Shown piece by piece: positions 22,218 through 33,291 of a stretch of DNA of 64,000 nt. Origin of the DNA: Archegozetes longisetosus (lineage: Eukaryota > Arthropoda > Arachnida > Sarcoptiformes > Trhypochthoniidae); the NCBI GenBank assembly GCA_018873245.2, contig JAEMBT020000008.1, positions 14,433,172 through 14,497,171 of the forward strand, written 5' to 3'. The number at the start of each line of letters is the position of its first letter. The stretch's first letter is position 1. The position numbers and the translations under genes were made by a program. Under the pieces are notes generated by a model. That model was not told the DNA's origin. It searched no databases and was given only the letters and a program-made list of their open reading frames with translations.

Positions 22218-24761
22218 ATGAAGCTGTCATTATTTGCATGTTTTTGTCTGTTTAACATATGTTGTGCTCAAACATGGATCAGTACAGAACCGAAGACAGG
22301 TTACTTCGCTTTGATCGCACCAAATAACATCCCAACTGTGATATTCTCTTCGTCTGACTACAGTGTCGTTGCAACCACTGCACGAGAATTTGCTGCAGAC
22401 ATACAACGCGTCACATCAGTACAGCCAAGAGTGACAAATAATACAAAGGACATAAATTCAACAGCGGTTATCATTGGAAGTGTTGGCACGAAGAATACAT
22501 TCGTTGATAAACTCGTGGAATCGGGCAAACTTGACGTCTCAAGCATTAAAGGGAAATTCGAGAGTTTCCTCATAACGACAGTAAAAGAACCGTTTGCAGG
22601 GATAAGTGAAGCACTTGTCATCGCTGGCAGTGACAGAAGAGGGACAGCATTTGGTGTGTATGAAGTATCGCAAGCGATTGGAGTTTCGCCGTGGTATTGG
22701 TGGGCAGACGTAGCTGTGGACAAGAAGTCAAGCATTTATGTCGCGCCAGGAATTCGACACTTTGGTCCGCCTTCTGTTAAGTATAGAGGAATCTTTATCA
22801 ATGATGAGGACTGGGGAATACAGCCGTGGGCTGCGAAGACATTCGATCCGCAGTTAAAAGATATCGGGCCGAAGACTTATGAAAAGGTGTTTGAATTGCT
22901 TTTACGATTAAAGGCGAATACACTTTGGCCAGCAATGCATGCCTGCACGCATCCTTTTAATCATTATACTGAAAATAAAATCGTTGCCGATAACTATGGA
23001 ATTATAATGAGCTCTTCACATGCGGAACCGATGCTGAGGAATAATGTGGGCGAATGGAAAGCCGGTGCAAATGCGTATAATTATTTAACAAACAGAACTG
23101 GAGTTTATTCATATTGGGAGCAAAGAGTTGTGGAAAATGGGAAGTTTGAGAATATTTACACATTGGGAATGAGAGGAATTCATGATTCTCCTATTGTTGG
23201 GCCGACCACCGATGCACAAAGGATTGCGACTTTGGAACAGATATTTAAGGATCAGAGAGAGATATTAGCAAAGCATGTGAATTCAGATGTTGAACAAGTT
23301 CCTCAACTGTTCTGTCCGTATAAAGAAGTGTTGACATTATACAAGTCTGGATTGAAAGTTCCCGATGATGTGACGATTTTATGGCCAGACGACAATCACG
23401 GATATATTCGGCAGTTCGCAACGACGGAAGAAAGGAAAAGGAAGGGAGGATTTGGCATTTATTACCACATTTCGTATTTGGGAACTCCTCTGTCTTACGT
23501 TTGGATGTGCACGACACCCCATTCGCTTATATGGGAGGAAATGACAAAAGCTTATGACTACGGAGCGGACAGAATATGGATTCTCAACGTTGGAGACATC
23601 AAGCCTGGAGAATATATGACAGAATTTTTCCTTCAACACGCGTGGGATATTAACAAATGGAAAAGAGATAATCTGAATGACTACTTGGCAGAAGTGTCGT
23701 CAAGAGATTTTGGTGCAGAACATGGTAAACAAATTGCGGAAATACTGAAAGAGTACTATGAACTCAATTATCAACGCAAACCCGAACACTTGCAGTGGTG
23801 GTTCAACACTGCGCCGCATAAACCGAGTCCATTCACACACGCGGAAATGAATGCCAGACTGCAACGATTTGCCAATCTTCGCATACAAGTGTCAACTGCT
23901 AAGTCCTCAATTCCTTCTGCTAAACGCGATGCTTTCTATGAACTTATTGAATATCCAGTGGCCGCGACCGCATTGACAAATGAAAGATACTTTTGGGGCG
24001 AAGAGTCATCATTCTTGAGTGCTGCTGGCAATACGACGGGACACGACAAGTTGTTGGCACAGGCATTAAATGCTGACGCGGAATTGAAGAACATAACTAA
24101 ATATTATAACGAAATCAATGCGGGTGGGAAATGGAATGGAATGATGAGTCTAGGTTCATTCTTCAATGGTTCACATTCTTATAGACCTGAAGTATGGAAA
24201 CCGCCAAATTTTGTGTCCGCAGGTAAGACTCGCGTTGAAGATGTGAACAATGGGGAACTCACTGTAGAAGCAGAACATTTTGTATCGAAATCGGGAGGCA
24301 CTCATAATAGTAAGTGGGAAGTGATTCCTGGACTCGGAAGGAGTGGTGATTCTGTTGCTCTGTTCCCAACATTGTCTGAGTTTGTTGAGAGTTCGATGAT
24401 TAAGACGGACTCTCCTAAATTGAGTTATAATTTGCACTTCAATGAAACGGGAAACTTTACAGCACTTTTCTATTTGATTCCTACCCTTCCAATTAATGAA
24501 AAGCGAGGATTAAGATTCGCGATTGCATTAAATGATGAACAGCCGACTGAAGTGGTTCTTAATTATGTTGATGGTTCGAATGCGTGGTGGAATGCAGTTA
24601 TGAACGCCACTCTTATTATGAAAAGTAGGATTCATGTGAGCAAAGTTGGCAATAATAGTTTGGTTATATACGGAACAGATCCTGGAGTTGTGATCGACAA
24701 AATTACTATAGATTTGGGCGGAATTAAGGAGAGCTATTTGGGACCAAAAGAAAATGTTTGA
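22218..24761 (+). CDS. GH115 glycoside hydrolase (xylan alpha-1,2-glucuronidase type), left copy
   Basis: An intronless, intact frame of 847 codons from the ATG at 22218; the signal peptide MKLSLFACFCLFNICCAQ supports this start. GH115 enzymes remove (4-O-methyl)glucuronic acid side groups from xylan. Residues about 30-160 form the N-terminal alpha/beta domain with a GSDRRGTAFGVYEVSQAIG motif. The catalytic barrel follows, with SPWYWWADV, VKYRGIFINDEDWGIQPWA, RLKANTLWPAMHA, SSHAEPMLRNN, ILWPDDNHGYIRQ and DRIWILNVGDIKPGEY. The C-terminal third is beta-rich (VEAEHFV, then YLGPKENV at the end). Length is normal for the family (about 800-950). It is visibly richer in G and C than its surroundings. 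Being secreted, it would act in the gut or externally on plant or microbial polysaccharide. GH115 is mainly bacterial and fungal, so acquisition by transfer is a reasonable inference. Confidence 0.92.
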   Translation: MKLSLFACFCLFNICCAQTWISTEPKTGYFALIAPNNIPTVIFSSSDYSVVATTAREFAADIQRVTSVQPRVTNNTKDINSTAVIIGSVGTKNTFVDKLVESGKLDVSSIKGKFESFLITTVKEPFAGISEALVIAGSDRRGTAFGVYEVSQAIGVSPWYWWADVAVDKKSSIYVAPGIRHFGPPSVKYRGIFINDEDWGIQPWAAKTFDPQLKDIGPKTYEKVFELLLRLKANTLWPAMHACTHPFNHYTENKIVADNYGIIMSSSHAEPMLRNNVGEWKAGANAYNYLTNRTGVYSYWEQRVVENGKFENIYTLGMRGIHDSPIVGPTTDAQRIATLEQIFKDQREILAKHVNSDVEQVPQLFCPYKEVLTLYKSGLKVPDDVTILWPDDNHGYIRQFATTEERKRKGGFGIYYHISYLGTPLSYVWMCTTPHSLIWEEMTKAYDYGADRIWILNVGDIKPGEYMTEFFLQHAWDINKWKRDNLNDYLAEVSSRDFGAEHGKQIAEILKEYYELNYQRKPEHLQWWFNTAPHKPSPFTHAEMNARLQRFANLRIQVSTAKSSIPSAKRDAFYELIEYPVAATALTNERYFWGEESSFLSAAGNTTGHDKLLAQALNADAELKNITKYYNEINAGGKWNGMMSLGSFFNGSHSYRPEVWKPPNFVSAGKTRVEDVNNGELTVEAEHFVSKSGGTHNSKWEVIPGLGRSGDSVALFPTLSEFVESSMIKTDSPKLSYNLHFNETGNFTALFYLIPTLPINEKRGLRFAIALNDEQPTEVVLNYVDGSNAWWNAVMNATLIMKSRIHVSKVGNNSLVIYGTDPGVVIDKITIDLGGIKESYLGPKENV

Positions 24762-25402
24762 ATAAGTTCCGTGTGCCACTAATAAAGTTTTTTTTAATAT
24801 CTAAAGTTCATAACATTTCATATTGGGTTTTATATTCAAGTCTAGCGATACTTTTTGTCGCTGTTGACATGGAAAATGCAAAAATAGTATTAGCAATTAA
24901 TAATAAGTTATATTTGTTATAAAAGTCAAGTAAATTAAAAATTGAAAGCAAATTTATTTTACTTTATATGACTGTAAACATGAAAATAAGTTATTAAGTT
25001 ATTGTTGGTCATCCCCTTAGTTTAAAACTATTGAAAGTCAGAACTATCAGTGCAATAGCGTTAAATTGCAGGAATGCCTCCAAAGCGCTGTAAATATTTT
25101 CAGCGATTCTTACAGTGGGATTACAAATGCGTGGCAAAGTGATAACCAATGTAAGTGCAGGTTTGTTGCTTTAATTCAACTATTCACTACATTTATCATG
25201 AAATCATGTCACTCGTGTTTGTCGCTCTCGTGTCACTATTATGTGTTCATTTAATCGTCATATCAATTAAACATTTCATACTTTGAACTGTTACAATATA
25301 TTGCAGACATTATTGCAACATATTGCAACATATTGCAACATTATTACGTTTATTATACTTATTCATTGTTGTAGTTCAATGTGATTTTACGAATAAATAA
25401 AG
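24762..25402. other. GH115 downstream region, left arm
   Basis: AATAAAG just after the stop (24780) is a likely polyadenylation signal. A run of ATTGCAACAT units near 25305-25340 differs in copy number between the arms. No gene supported. Confidence 0.6.
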
Positions 25403-26285
25403 GGGAGCTCAAAATTATAAGACCACCGAATATTCTTAAATTTTTTCTTATTAATGTAACAATTTAATTATAATCTTTTGTATTTATATCTATTATGTGA
25501 CAAACAATTATAATATAAAAGACCCCTAAAGAATTGAGACGGCCATCGACAAACACAATATCCGTTGTCCCATCCCAACTAAATGCCGCCCAGACAATTA
25601 CCGATCCGCCGCCATGAACGTTCTTCGAAAAAATTTCAGGCTCTTTCGGAAATCGGCCCAATAGTATTGCATACCATCCGGGCCGTCGAGATTAAACTTT
25701 TTCTCGTCACTCCAGATCACATTCCGCTATTTCGGCCTGAATTCAATGTGAGATTTTGCCCATTCTATGCGGGCTATTTTGTGGACTGGCATCAGCATTG
25801 GTTTTCCGCGTCTTTTTGTATATTTATGAACCGGTCATTCATGGAGTACTCGTTTTATTGTTGTCCGATGTTGTGGCAAGTTTAGAGTGTCCTTAATCTT
25901 GGCGGAAGTGCTCCCGTTATTGCTGGCTTCCCGTAAAATAGCCCGTCGATCCCTCGGTGTAACTTTTTTAGGCCGCCCGGACCGCTTTTTTCCATGATTT
26001 TCGGGATCAGCCAAATAATTCGTTACGGCGGTCTTAGATCTTCCAATTGTGGCCGCTATTTGTCGGTGGGACTTACTGGCGGAATTTAATGCCGCGATCT
26101 GGCCGCGCTCAAATTCGGTCAATTGTTTGGCCTTTGGCATAATTATCAAATATTTTTAAATAAGAACTAATTTGAACTAATTAAAAATCTTATAAAATTA
26201 TAATCACTCTCTAAATTGCACTTTTGTCTTCAAATGACAACAAAAACTAAGTTATAAGTGACCGGTCTTATAGTTTTGCACAAAC
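25403..26285 (-). mobile_element. Tc1 element with internally deleted transposase, left arm
   Basis: Inverted ends share CAAAATTATAAGACC and CAAAACTATAAGACC. The minus-strand frame starts at 26140 (MPKAKQLTEFERGQIAALN). It has the paired helix-turn-helix HRQIAATIGRSKTAVTNYL and the hook KKRSGRPKKVT, then stops near 25835. A frameshifted second part keeps VIWSDEKKFNLDGPDG (first catalytic aspartate) and GGGSVIVWAAFSWDG, and ends after DGRLNS by deletion. The C-terminal catalytic third is missing. Confidence 0.82.
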
Positions 26286-26988
26286 AAAGTCTGGTTTTTT
26301 TTCCTGATAAAGCGTTAATCCGGCGGCGGATTGTCTCGATATTTTGTCAAACAATAGTGTGTTGGGACAACACACAGGTGTTGAAACATTCTCATCTATA
26401 TCCTGGAGTTGTTTATGAGAATGATACTGATAATCTTAATTACCTTACAATGAGTGCATTGGTGCTGTAGAATGTCTTCGCTTTGTATTTCTCATTAGCG
26501 ATTCTTTAATCTAATAATAGACCGTCACATCGGATAGTCTATTCTGGGTATATTTGAATATGATGAGATTTTTAATTGACCATTTCATCTGCAATAATCA
26601 ATTATCAATTAGATATTTGCATTTGCAAACATTTCCATATAAAACACAGTAAGATTACACTATGTAAAACTTATCAAAAAAGAATATTAATTATTTTGTA
26701 TTCACATATAAAGCAGATTTTAGTGAATTATTAAGTTTTTCTCATCTACACAGAGATTTGTCCAAGAGAATTGAAAGCTAGCTATAGTTGGGGAAGGACT
26801 TATTGAATGACCTCTTATAAAATTAATAGGAAAGAGAGTAACCATCTTTATTAATGAAAAATACTGCCTCAAACCCAAAGCCCATATCCATGTTTAACAT
26901 TTGATTAACTTAATCATGAATCAGATTCTTTACCAAATTATTTCCATTTTATATAACTATAGACTACTACTTTAGTTATTTTTTATTG
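26286..26988. other. Non-coding part of left arm between Tc1 and the viral-type gene
   Basis: No gene seen. The outer boundary of the Polinton-like segment must lie in or near here, but I could not place it. Confidence 0.4.
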
Positions 26989-27645
26989 TTAGGTTTTTTG
27001 TACATAATGATTTCCATCATTAGATGCTTTTATATAAGCTCTACTAACTTTCTTTCTATAGTCTTCAGGAATGGAAACTCTTTTAAATTTCTCGTCTAAT
27101 TCTTCTTCCTCAACGTCAATTTCATTCATTAATTCAACATATTCATGTGGTTTAAGTGTTTTAGTATCTTTCAAAGTTAAAGATAATGATATTCCAGGAA
27201 CACTAACTTTTGTTTCTTTTTGCTTTTCATTATATTTCTTCGCAAGAGCATTATGTTCATCTCGTTCTCTTTGATATGCTTCTTGTAATTTATCTATAAT
27301 CTCTTTGTATTTTTTATTTTTCTGTATTGAATTACTTAACATTATTCCTTTACAATCTGATTCACACATTTGAGAAAATAATAGGATAAACAGAGATTTA
27401 AATTGATTTTTTTGTTCAATAGATACATTTAAGTTTTCCATTTTATTATGTAATTCATTCATAATATCAATGTATTATTTTGCAGTTTTAGAAGTAAGTT
27501 TATTATTATTGAATGCTAAAATATTATCCAAATTAACTTTGGATAGATCATGAATACTTTGAATAGTATCGTGTAGAGTAGATAATGTTAAGTTAGAAGA
27601 GTTCGGTGAAACCTCACGACGCAAAGCGGAGTTTGACTCATTCAT
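26989..27645 (-). pseudogene. Coiled-coil protein of the Polinton/adintovirus-like element, left arm
   Basis: Starts at 27645 with MNESNSALRREVS and runs to an in-frame TAA at 27475-27477. It continues in the same frame from ATG 27462 to 26989 (157 residues), rich in charged heptads (KYKEIIDKLQEAYQRERDEH) and acidic EVEEEELDEKF-type stretches. The same TAA is present in the right arm, so it predates the duplication; alternatively these are two genes. I do not recognise the family. It is transcribed away from a shared promoter region with the next gene. Confidence 0.6.
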
Positions 27646-27841
27646 TTATATAAAAATTTTTTTTATTGAAATATTGAAGTGTGGAATTAGGTAAGGAAGT
27701 AAAGTATTGTAATATATAATTAAAGTAAGTAAATAAGGTAAGGTATAGTATGGAATTAAGGTATAGTAAAGTATAGTATGGAACTAAGGCGTTGTATTGT
27801 ATGGTAAGGAAGTAAAGTATGCTAAAAAATAATTTAAATAA
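27646..27841. promoter_or_regulatory. Divergent promoter region with degenerate tandem repeats
   Basis: 196 bp between two diverging start codons. GGTAAGGAAGTAAAGTAT occurs at 27690-27707 and again at 27803-27820. GTATAGTATGGAAYTAAGG occurs twice between about 27743 and 27789. Both start codons are abutted by TAA (TATAAATG on the minus strand, AATAAATG on the plus strand). It may serve as promoter and/or replication origin; the role is inference. Confidence 0.6.
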
Positions 27842-28263
27842 ATGACTGAAGAGTCATCGCTACGCTTTGAGAGGTATTCAATAGATGAGTTTATAATATT
27901 GTTAAAGGAATATAATTTTAAAAATAATAGTGTATGAAAGTTTGCTAATAATTATAAAAGATCTGAAAAGACTGTTATAAAGTATTTAAAACAAAATAAT
28001 ATAGAATATAATTCAAAACATTAATAATAAAGAGAATTCGTGATGTTAATGGTAGATTTTGCATAAATATTACTAAACATGATAGAAGCTTTAGCTTCCA
28101 GAGGAAATCTTCGATTTCTGACTCAAAGAGTATGGATAATGAAAGAAAAGAAATTGGAAGCAATTTCATTGAAAAAATATTAATAAATCCTTCTAAAAAT
28201 CCTGTGAAAAGTGAAACTTCTTATGAAGAAAAATTAAGACGTATTGCAATGCCTTTTAAATAA
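27842..28263 (+). pseudogene. Small helix-turn-helix-like gene of the viral-type element, broken
   Basis: Starts MTEESSLRFERYSIDEFIIL. It has an in-frame TGA at 27935-27937, then continues KFANNYKRSEKTVIKYLK (which could be a helix-turn-helix). A frame change near 28020 is followed by RIRDVNGRFCINITKHD and a charged tail ending at 28263. About 138 codons in all. I do not recognise the family. Its first 24 bases lie inside the inverted repeat, so the right arm holds a truncated start of the same gene. Confidence 0.55.
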
Positions 28264-28409
28264 ATTTCTCTCAGACTCGAAGAGGCTTTTGCCTCAATCT
28301 TTTGAAGATAAAAAAGATACTCATAAGAATCTTTAAGACTCTTAAAGATACTTATGAAGACTCCTTAAGTCTCTTCAAAGGACCTACCTAAGATGTAGTC
28401 CCAATAAGA
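28264..28409. other. AT-rich spacer with repeated AAGACTCTTAAAGAT-type motifs
   Basis: Between two convergent small genes. Short imperfect repeats of GAAGA/CTTAAAGA are visible at 28310-28380. No gene. Confidence 0.4.
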
Positions 28410-28649
28410 TTAGAATAATGTCAAATATTTTTCATGAATGTTAGATTTTAGGTGTTTCTCTAGGTATTTTTCACTCACCATTCTACCACATTCACACTTC
28501 ACAGGTTTATTATATTTCATATGATATTCTTTCTGACAATAATTACACACCCAAAATAATCCATCTACTCCATACTTGTTCTTGCAATAATCGGTTAACA
28601 ATCTAACCTCCTTACATTTAACACACTTCTTGCTTGGTAAGGACTCCAT
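28410..28649 (-). CDS. Small zinc-binding protein of the viral-type element
   Basis: 79 intact codons starting from TATAAATGG. Two CxxC knuckles (KCVKCKEVR and WVCNYCQKEYHMKYN) are followed by a CxC..HxxxxxH unit (KCECGRMVSEKYLEKHLKS then NIHEKYL). Similar short zinc proteins occur beside protein-primed polymerases in virus-like eukaryotic elements and in giant viruses; the exact family is not certain. It may bind DNA or act as a regulator. Confidence 0.65.
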   Translation of the reverse strand: MESLPSKKCVKCKEVRLLTDYCKNKYGVDGLFWVCNYCQKEYHMKYNKPVKCECGRMVSEKYLEKHLKSNIHEKYLTLF

Positions 28650-28724
28650 TTATAAGGGATTGATTTTTAAAGAAATTGAAACTTGAAAATTAATATAAAA
28701 CCTAATAAATTTAAAACTATATAA

Positions 28725-30840
28725 ATGAGTGAGCTATCATCACTTCGTTCTGAAAAGAGAAGATGTGATATCTGTAACATAGAGGTATCTAAAACAAATT
28801 GGAGTAAGTACATAAAAACTAAAAAACACTTAGTTTCTGAAAGTAACTATCGTTCCTTAGAAGCTGTTCAAGAACAAAGAGAAGTGATATCTGAAGAAGT
28901 TCTGTTAAAATATTGTGGTATTTGTAATGTTGATATACCAGAGAATGAGTGGACTAATCATCTTAAATCGCCTTCTCATAAGAAAAACACTAAGTCACTT
29001 AAAGATAAACTAAAAGAGAAAGTTAGGTCAATTAACATTAGAAAACAAAGAAAAAGAAACTTTGAAGATCTTGACTTTGAGACAGATGATTATATAGTTC
29101 AAAAATCAGAGGAGGTATTAGAAGGTTGTTTCTTAACGTTAAGAATAATACCAAAGAATGATGTTGAATCGGTTAATGTTCTGATAGAAGAATTATCAGA
29201 TCTTATGTTTGAGAAGATGAGGGATATTTTAGAGATTAAAACATCAATCAAGATGCAGATAGTATTAAAAGGTAACTTTAAAAAGTTTCATCCAGCAACT
29301 GGTGATCAAGAGTCCCAAGAAATAACAGTAGCTTCAAAAAATAAAGAAATTCTTAGAGAAGGTGAGATACGTGATTCTATCAAAGACCTTCTGATAGAGA
29401 TCGATGAAAAAATAGAAGCTTGGGATAACAATGAAGGATATTGGCATTTGGATTATGTTATCAATGTTGACTTTAAACTAAGAGAATATAAACCACTTTC
29501 AGGTTCTTCTTATATTGAACTACCAAGATGGATCTCAGCTAAAAAGGCTTGTATTAACATTAAGAATGAAGATCAAAAATGTTTTAAATATTGCCTACAA
29601 TATCATAAACATAAGAATGAGATTACTCATAATCCAGAGAGAGTATCATGGTATAATAAGTGGGGAGAGGACTATGAATTTACAAATATCAAATTTCCAG
29701 TTGAAGTGGATGATATTAGGAAGTTTTGTAGGCAGAATAATATATCAATAAACTTATATATAGTAGCTGATGGGAATAGTATACAACCTTATTTAACATG
29801 TTCTAAAGATGAAAAGAAGTCAGATCATGTAAACTTACTGTTAATAGAAGACGAAGATAAAAGCCATTATGTATATATAAAGGACTTATCAAGATTAGTT
29901 AGAGATCAGTTAACTAAGCATAAAAATCATCATTTCATATGTGAAAGGTGTTTCTATCATACAGAAAACCTGCATGTCTTTACGAGACATATAGGAATAT
30001 GTGATAATTATTTTAAAAATGAGAAAGCCATTCCTATTCTACCGAAAGATAACATATTAAAATTCAAGAATTTTAATAAAACTATTAGAAATCCCCTAGT
30101 ATTCTATGCAGACTTGGAAGCAGTACTGAGAAAGGTTGGTCATGGGAAATATAAGACTAAACATGAAGCTTGTGCATATGCTTTCTTATCAGTTGGAAAA
30201 AGCTTTCAATCTAGAGCTGAAGGATCTAAAGCTCCTACCTTCAAGAAATACACTGGAAAATCAGCAAATGATACAATTAATCACTTTATAACTTCATTAA
30301 TTGAAGAAGCTAAGAGACTAAATGAGACACTTCTTAAGCGTCTCGAAGAATATAAGAAACCACGTCTTACTTCTAAAGAATCCATGGAGTTTAAGAAAAC
30401 TGATAGATGTCACTTTTGTAAGGAGTTTACTGAAGATGATGTCAAAGTAAGAGATCATTGTCATATAACAGGTAAATTCAGTGGTGCTGCCCATCAAAGT
30501 TGTAGTCTTAGGGTTAGAACTTCTCTAAAGATACTAATTTTCTATCATAATGGTTCTGATTATGATTTTAAACATTTTGTTAGAAAGGTTTAAAAGATAG
30601 ATAAAGATCTTTATATATTATCACAAACCGAAGAAAAATATATATCTATTACTCTTAATGTTGAAGGAACTAATATACAGCTTGAGTTTAAGGATAGCTT
30701 GAAGTTTCTTCTTAAATCTATCGATAAATCAGCTAAAGTGTTATATAATAAAGATAATATTGGAGTAATTAATTTTAAGAATTTAATATCTTACTTTAAA
30801 AATGTCGATGATAAAATTAAAGAATTACTTGTTCAAAAAG
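28725..30840 (+). pseudogene. DNA polymerase B (Polinton/adintovirus-like), N-terminal half only
   Basis: 622 codons run from 28725 to a TAA at 30591-30593. The same frame then continues about 80 codons until the inverted-repeat junction cuts it at 30840. Two C2H2-like fingers open the protein (CDICNIEVSKTNW; CGICNVDIPENEW). The KACINIKN block typical of arthropod virus-like polymerases sits near residue 270. A CERCFYHTENLHVFTRHIGIC finger lies near 410. The exonuclease I motif YADLEA lies near 460, the DHCHITGKFSGAAH zinc/HNH-like block near 575, and the exonuclease II HNGSDYD near 610. Exonuclease III and the whole polymerase palm are absent, so it cannot replicate DNA. Known relatives are integrating, protein-primed elements of animals. 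Confidence 0.85.
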
Positions 30841-31060
30841 GCGTAGCGGTGACTCTTCAGTCATTTATTTAAATTATTTTTTAGCATACTTTACTTCCTT
30901 ACCATACAATACAACGCCTTAGTTCCATACTATACTTTACTATACCTTAATTCCATACTATACCTTACCTTATTTACTTACTTTAATTATATATTACAAT
31001 ACTTTACTTCCTTACCTAATTCCACACTTCAATATTTCAATAAAAAAAATTTTTATATAA
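30841..31060. promoter_or_regulatory. Right-arm copy of the repeat-rich promoter region
   Basis: Complement of 27646-27865. It includes a truncated ATGACTGAAGAGTCACCGC start on the minus strand (30841-30864) that runs straight into polymerase sequence. It drives, at most, the plus-strand gene from 31061. Confidence 0.6.
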
Positions 31061-31714
31061 ATGAATGAGTCAAACTCCGCTTTGCGTCGTGAGGTTTCAC
31101 CGAACTCTTCTAACTTAACATTATCTACTCTACACGATACTATTCAAAGTATTCATGATCTATCCAAAGTTAATTTGGATAATATTTTAGCATTCAATAA
31201 TAATAAACTTACTTCTAAAACTGCAAAATAATACATTGATATTATGAATGAATTACATAATAAAATGGAAAACTTAAATGTATCTATTGAACAAAAATCA
31301 ATTTAAATCTCTGTTTATCCTATTATTTTCTCAAATGTGTGAATCAGATTGTAAAGGAATAATGTTAAGTAATTCAATACAGAAAAATAAAAAATACAAA
31401 GAGATTATAGATAAATTACAAGAAGCATATCAAAGAGAACGAGATGAACATAATGCTCTTGCGAAGAAATATAATGAAAAGCAAAAGAAACAAAAGTTAG
31501 TGTTCCTGGAATATCATTATCTTTAACTTTGAAAGATACTAAAACACTTAAACCACATGAATATGTTGAATTAATGAATGAAATTGACGTTGAGGAAGAA
31601 GAATTAGACGAGAAATTTAAAAGAGTTTCCATTCCTGAAGACTATAGAAAGAAAGTTAGTAGAGCTTATATAAAAGCATCTAATGATGGAAATCATTATG
31701 TACAAAAAACCTAA
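31061..31714 (+). pseudogene. Coiled-coil protein of the viral-type element, right arm
   Basis: Copy of 26989-27645. It starts at 31061 (TATAAATGAATGAG) and shares the TAA at 31229-31231. It is further broken by a two-base loss in an A run near 31293 and a one-base loss near 31488. Together the two losses restore the frame for the last 61 codons. Confidence 0.6.
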
Positions 31715-32414
31715 CAATAAAAAATAACTAAAGTAGTAGTCTATAGTTATATAAAATGGAAATAATTTGGTAAAGAATCTGATTCATGATTAAGTTAATC
31801 AAATGTTAAACATGGATATGGGCTTTTGGTTTGAGGCAGCATTTTTCATTAATAAAGATGGTTACTCTCTTTCCTATTAATTTTATAAGAGGTCATTCAA
31901 TAAGTCCTTCCCCAACTATAGCTAGCTTTCAATTCTCTTGGACAAATCTCTGTGTAGATGAGAAAACTTAATAATTCACTAAAATCTGCTTTATATGTGA
32001 ATACAAAATAATTAATATTCTTTTTTGATAAGTTTTACATAGTGTAATCTTACTGTGTTTTATATGGAAATGTTTGCAAATGCAAATATCTAATTGATAA
32101 TTGATTATTGCAGATGAAATGGTCAATTAAAAATCTCATCATATTCAAATATACCCAGAATAGACTATCCGATGTGACGGTCTATTATTAGATTAAAGAA
32201 TCGCTAATGAGAAATACAAAGCGAAGACATTCTACAGCACCAATGCACTCATTGTAAGGTAATTAAGATTATCAGTATCATTCTCATAAACAACTCCAGG
32301 ATATAGATGAGAATGTTTCAACACCTGTGTGTTGTCCCAACACACTATTGTTTGACAAAATATCGAGACAATCCGCCGCCGGATTAACGCTTTATCAGGA
32401 AAAAACCAGACTTT
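31715..32414. other. Non-coding right-arm segment, mirror of 26286-26988
   Basis: No gene seen. Confidence 0.4.
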
Positions 32415-33291
32415 GTTTGTGCAAAACTATAAGACCGGTCACTTATAACTTAGTTTTTGTTGTCATTTGAAGACAAAAGTGCAATTTAGAGAGTGATTAT
32501 AATTTTATAAGATTTTTAATTAGTTCAAATTAGTTCTTATTTAAAAATATTTGATAATTATGCCAAAGGCCAAACAATTGACCGAATTTGAGCGCGGCCA
32601 GATCGCGGCATTAAATTCCGCCAGTAAGTCCCACCGACAAATAGCGGCCACAATTGGAAGATCTAAGACCGCCGTAACGAATTATTTGGCTGATCCCGAA
32701 AATCATGGAAAAAGCGGTCCGGGCGGCCTAAAAAGTTACACCGAGGGATCGACGGGCTATTTTACGGGAAGCCAGCAATAACGGGAGCACTTCCGCCAAG
32801 ATTAAGGACACTCTAAACTTGCCACAACATCGGACAACAATAAAACGAGTACTCCATGAATGACCGGTTCATAAATATACAAAAGACGCGGAAAACCAAT
32901 GCTGATGCCAGTCCACAAAATAGCCCGCATAGAATGGGCAAAATCTCACATTGAATTCAGGCCGAAATAGCGGAATGTGATCTGGAGTGACGAGAAAAGT
33001 TTAATCTCGACGGCCCGGATGGTATGCAATACTATTGGGCCGATTTCCGGAAAGAGCCTGAAATTTTTTCGAAGAACGTTCATGGCGGCGGATCGGTAAT
33101 TGTCTGGGCGGCATTTAGTTGGGATGGGACAACGGATATTGTGTTTGTCGATGGCCGTCTCAATTCTTTAGGGTCTTTTATATTATAATTGTTTGTCACA
33201 TAATAGATATAAATACAAAAGATTATAATTAAATTGTTACATTAATAAGAAAAAATTTAAGAATATTCGGTGGTCTTATAATTTTGAGCTC
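32415..33291 (+). mobile_element. Tc1 element with deleted transposase, right arm
   Basis: Mirror of the left-arm Tc1. The frame starts at 32560 and shifts after ADPENHGK because an A run is one base shorter than on the left (5 versus 6). The VIWSDEK and GGGSVIVWAAFSWDG blocks are still visible downstream. Confidence 0.8.

Larger units (their letters stand above)
20459..27865 (+). repeat. Left arm of a giant inverted repeat (7407 bp)
   Basis: Matches 30841-38231 inverted. Position x on the left pairs with about 58690 minus x on the right at the outer half, and 58706 minus x at the inner end, so the net length difference is 16 bp. It holds mariner relics, one GH115 gene, a Tc1 relic and a coiled-coil viral-type gene. 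The GH115 translations from the two arms differ at only three residues. Confidence 0.95.

Noticed and set aside
22358..24779. Several 60-125 codon frames opposite the GH115 genes
   Set aside because: They are antisense shadows of a strongly coding frame, mirrored in both arms, with no domain.
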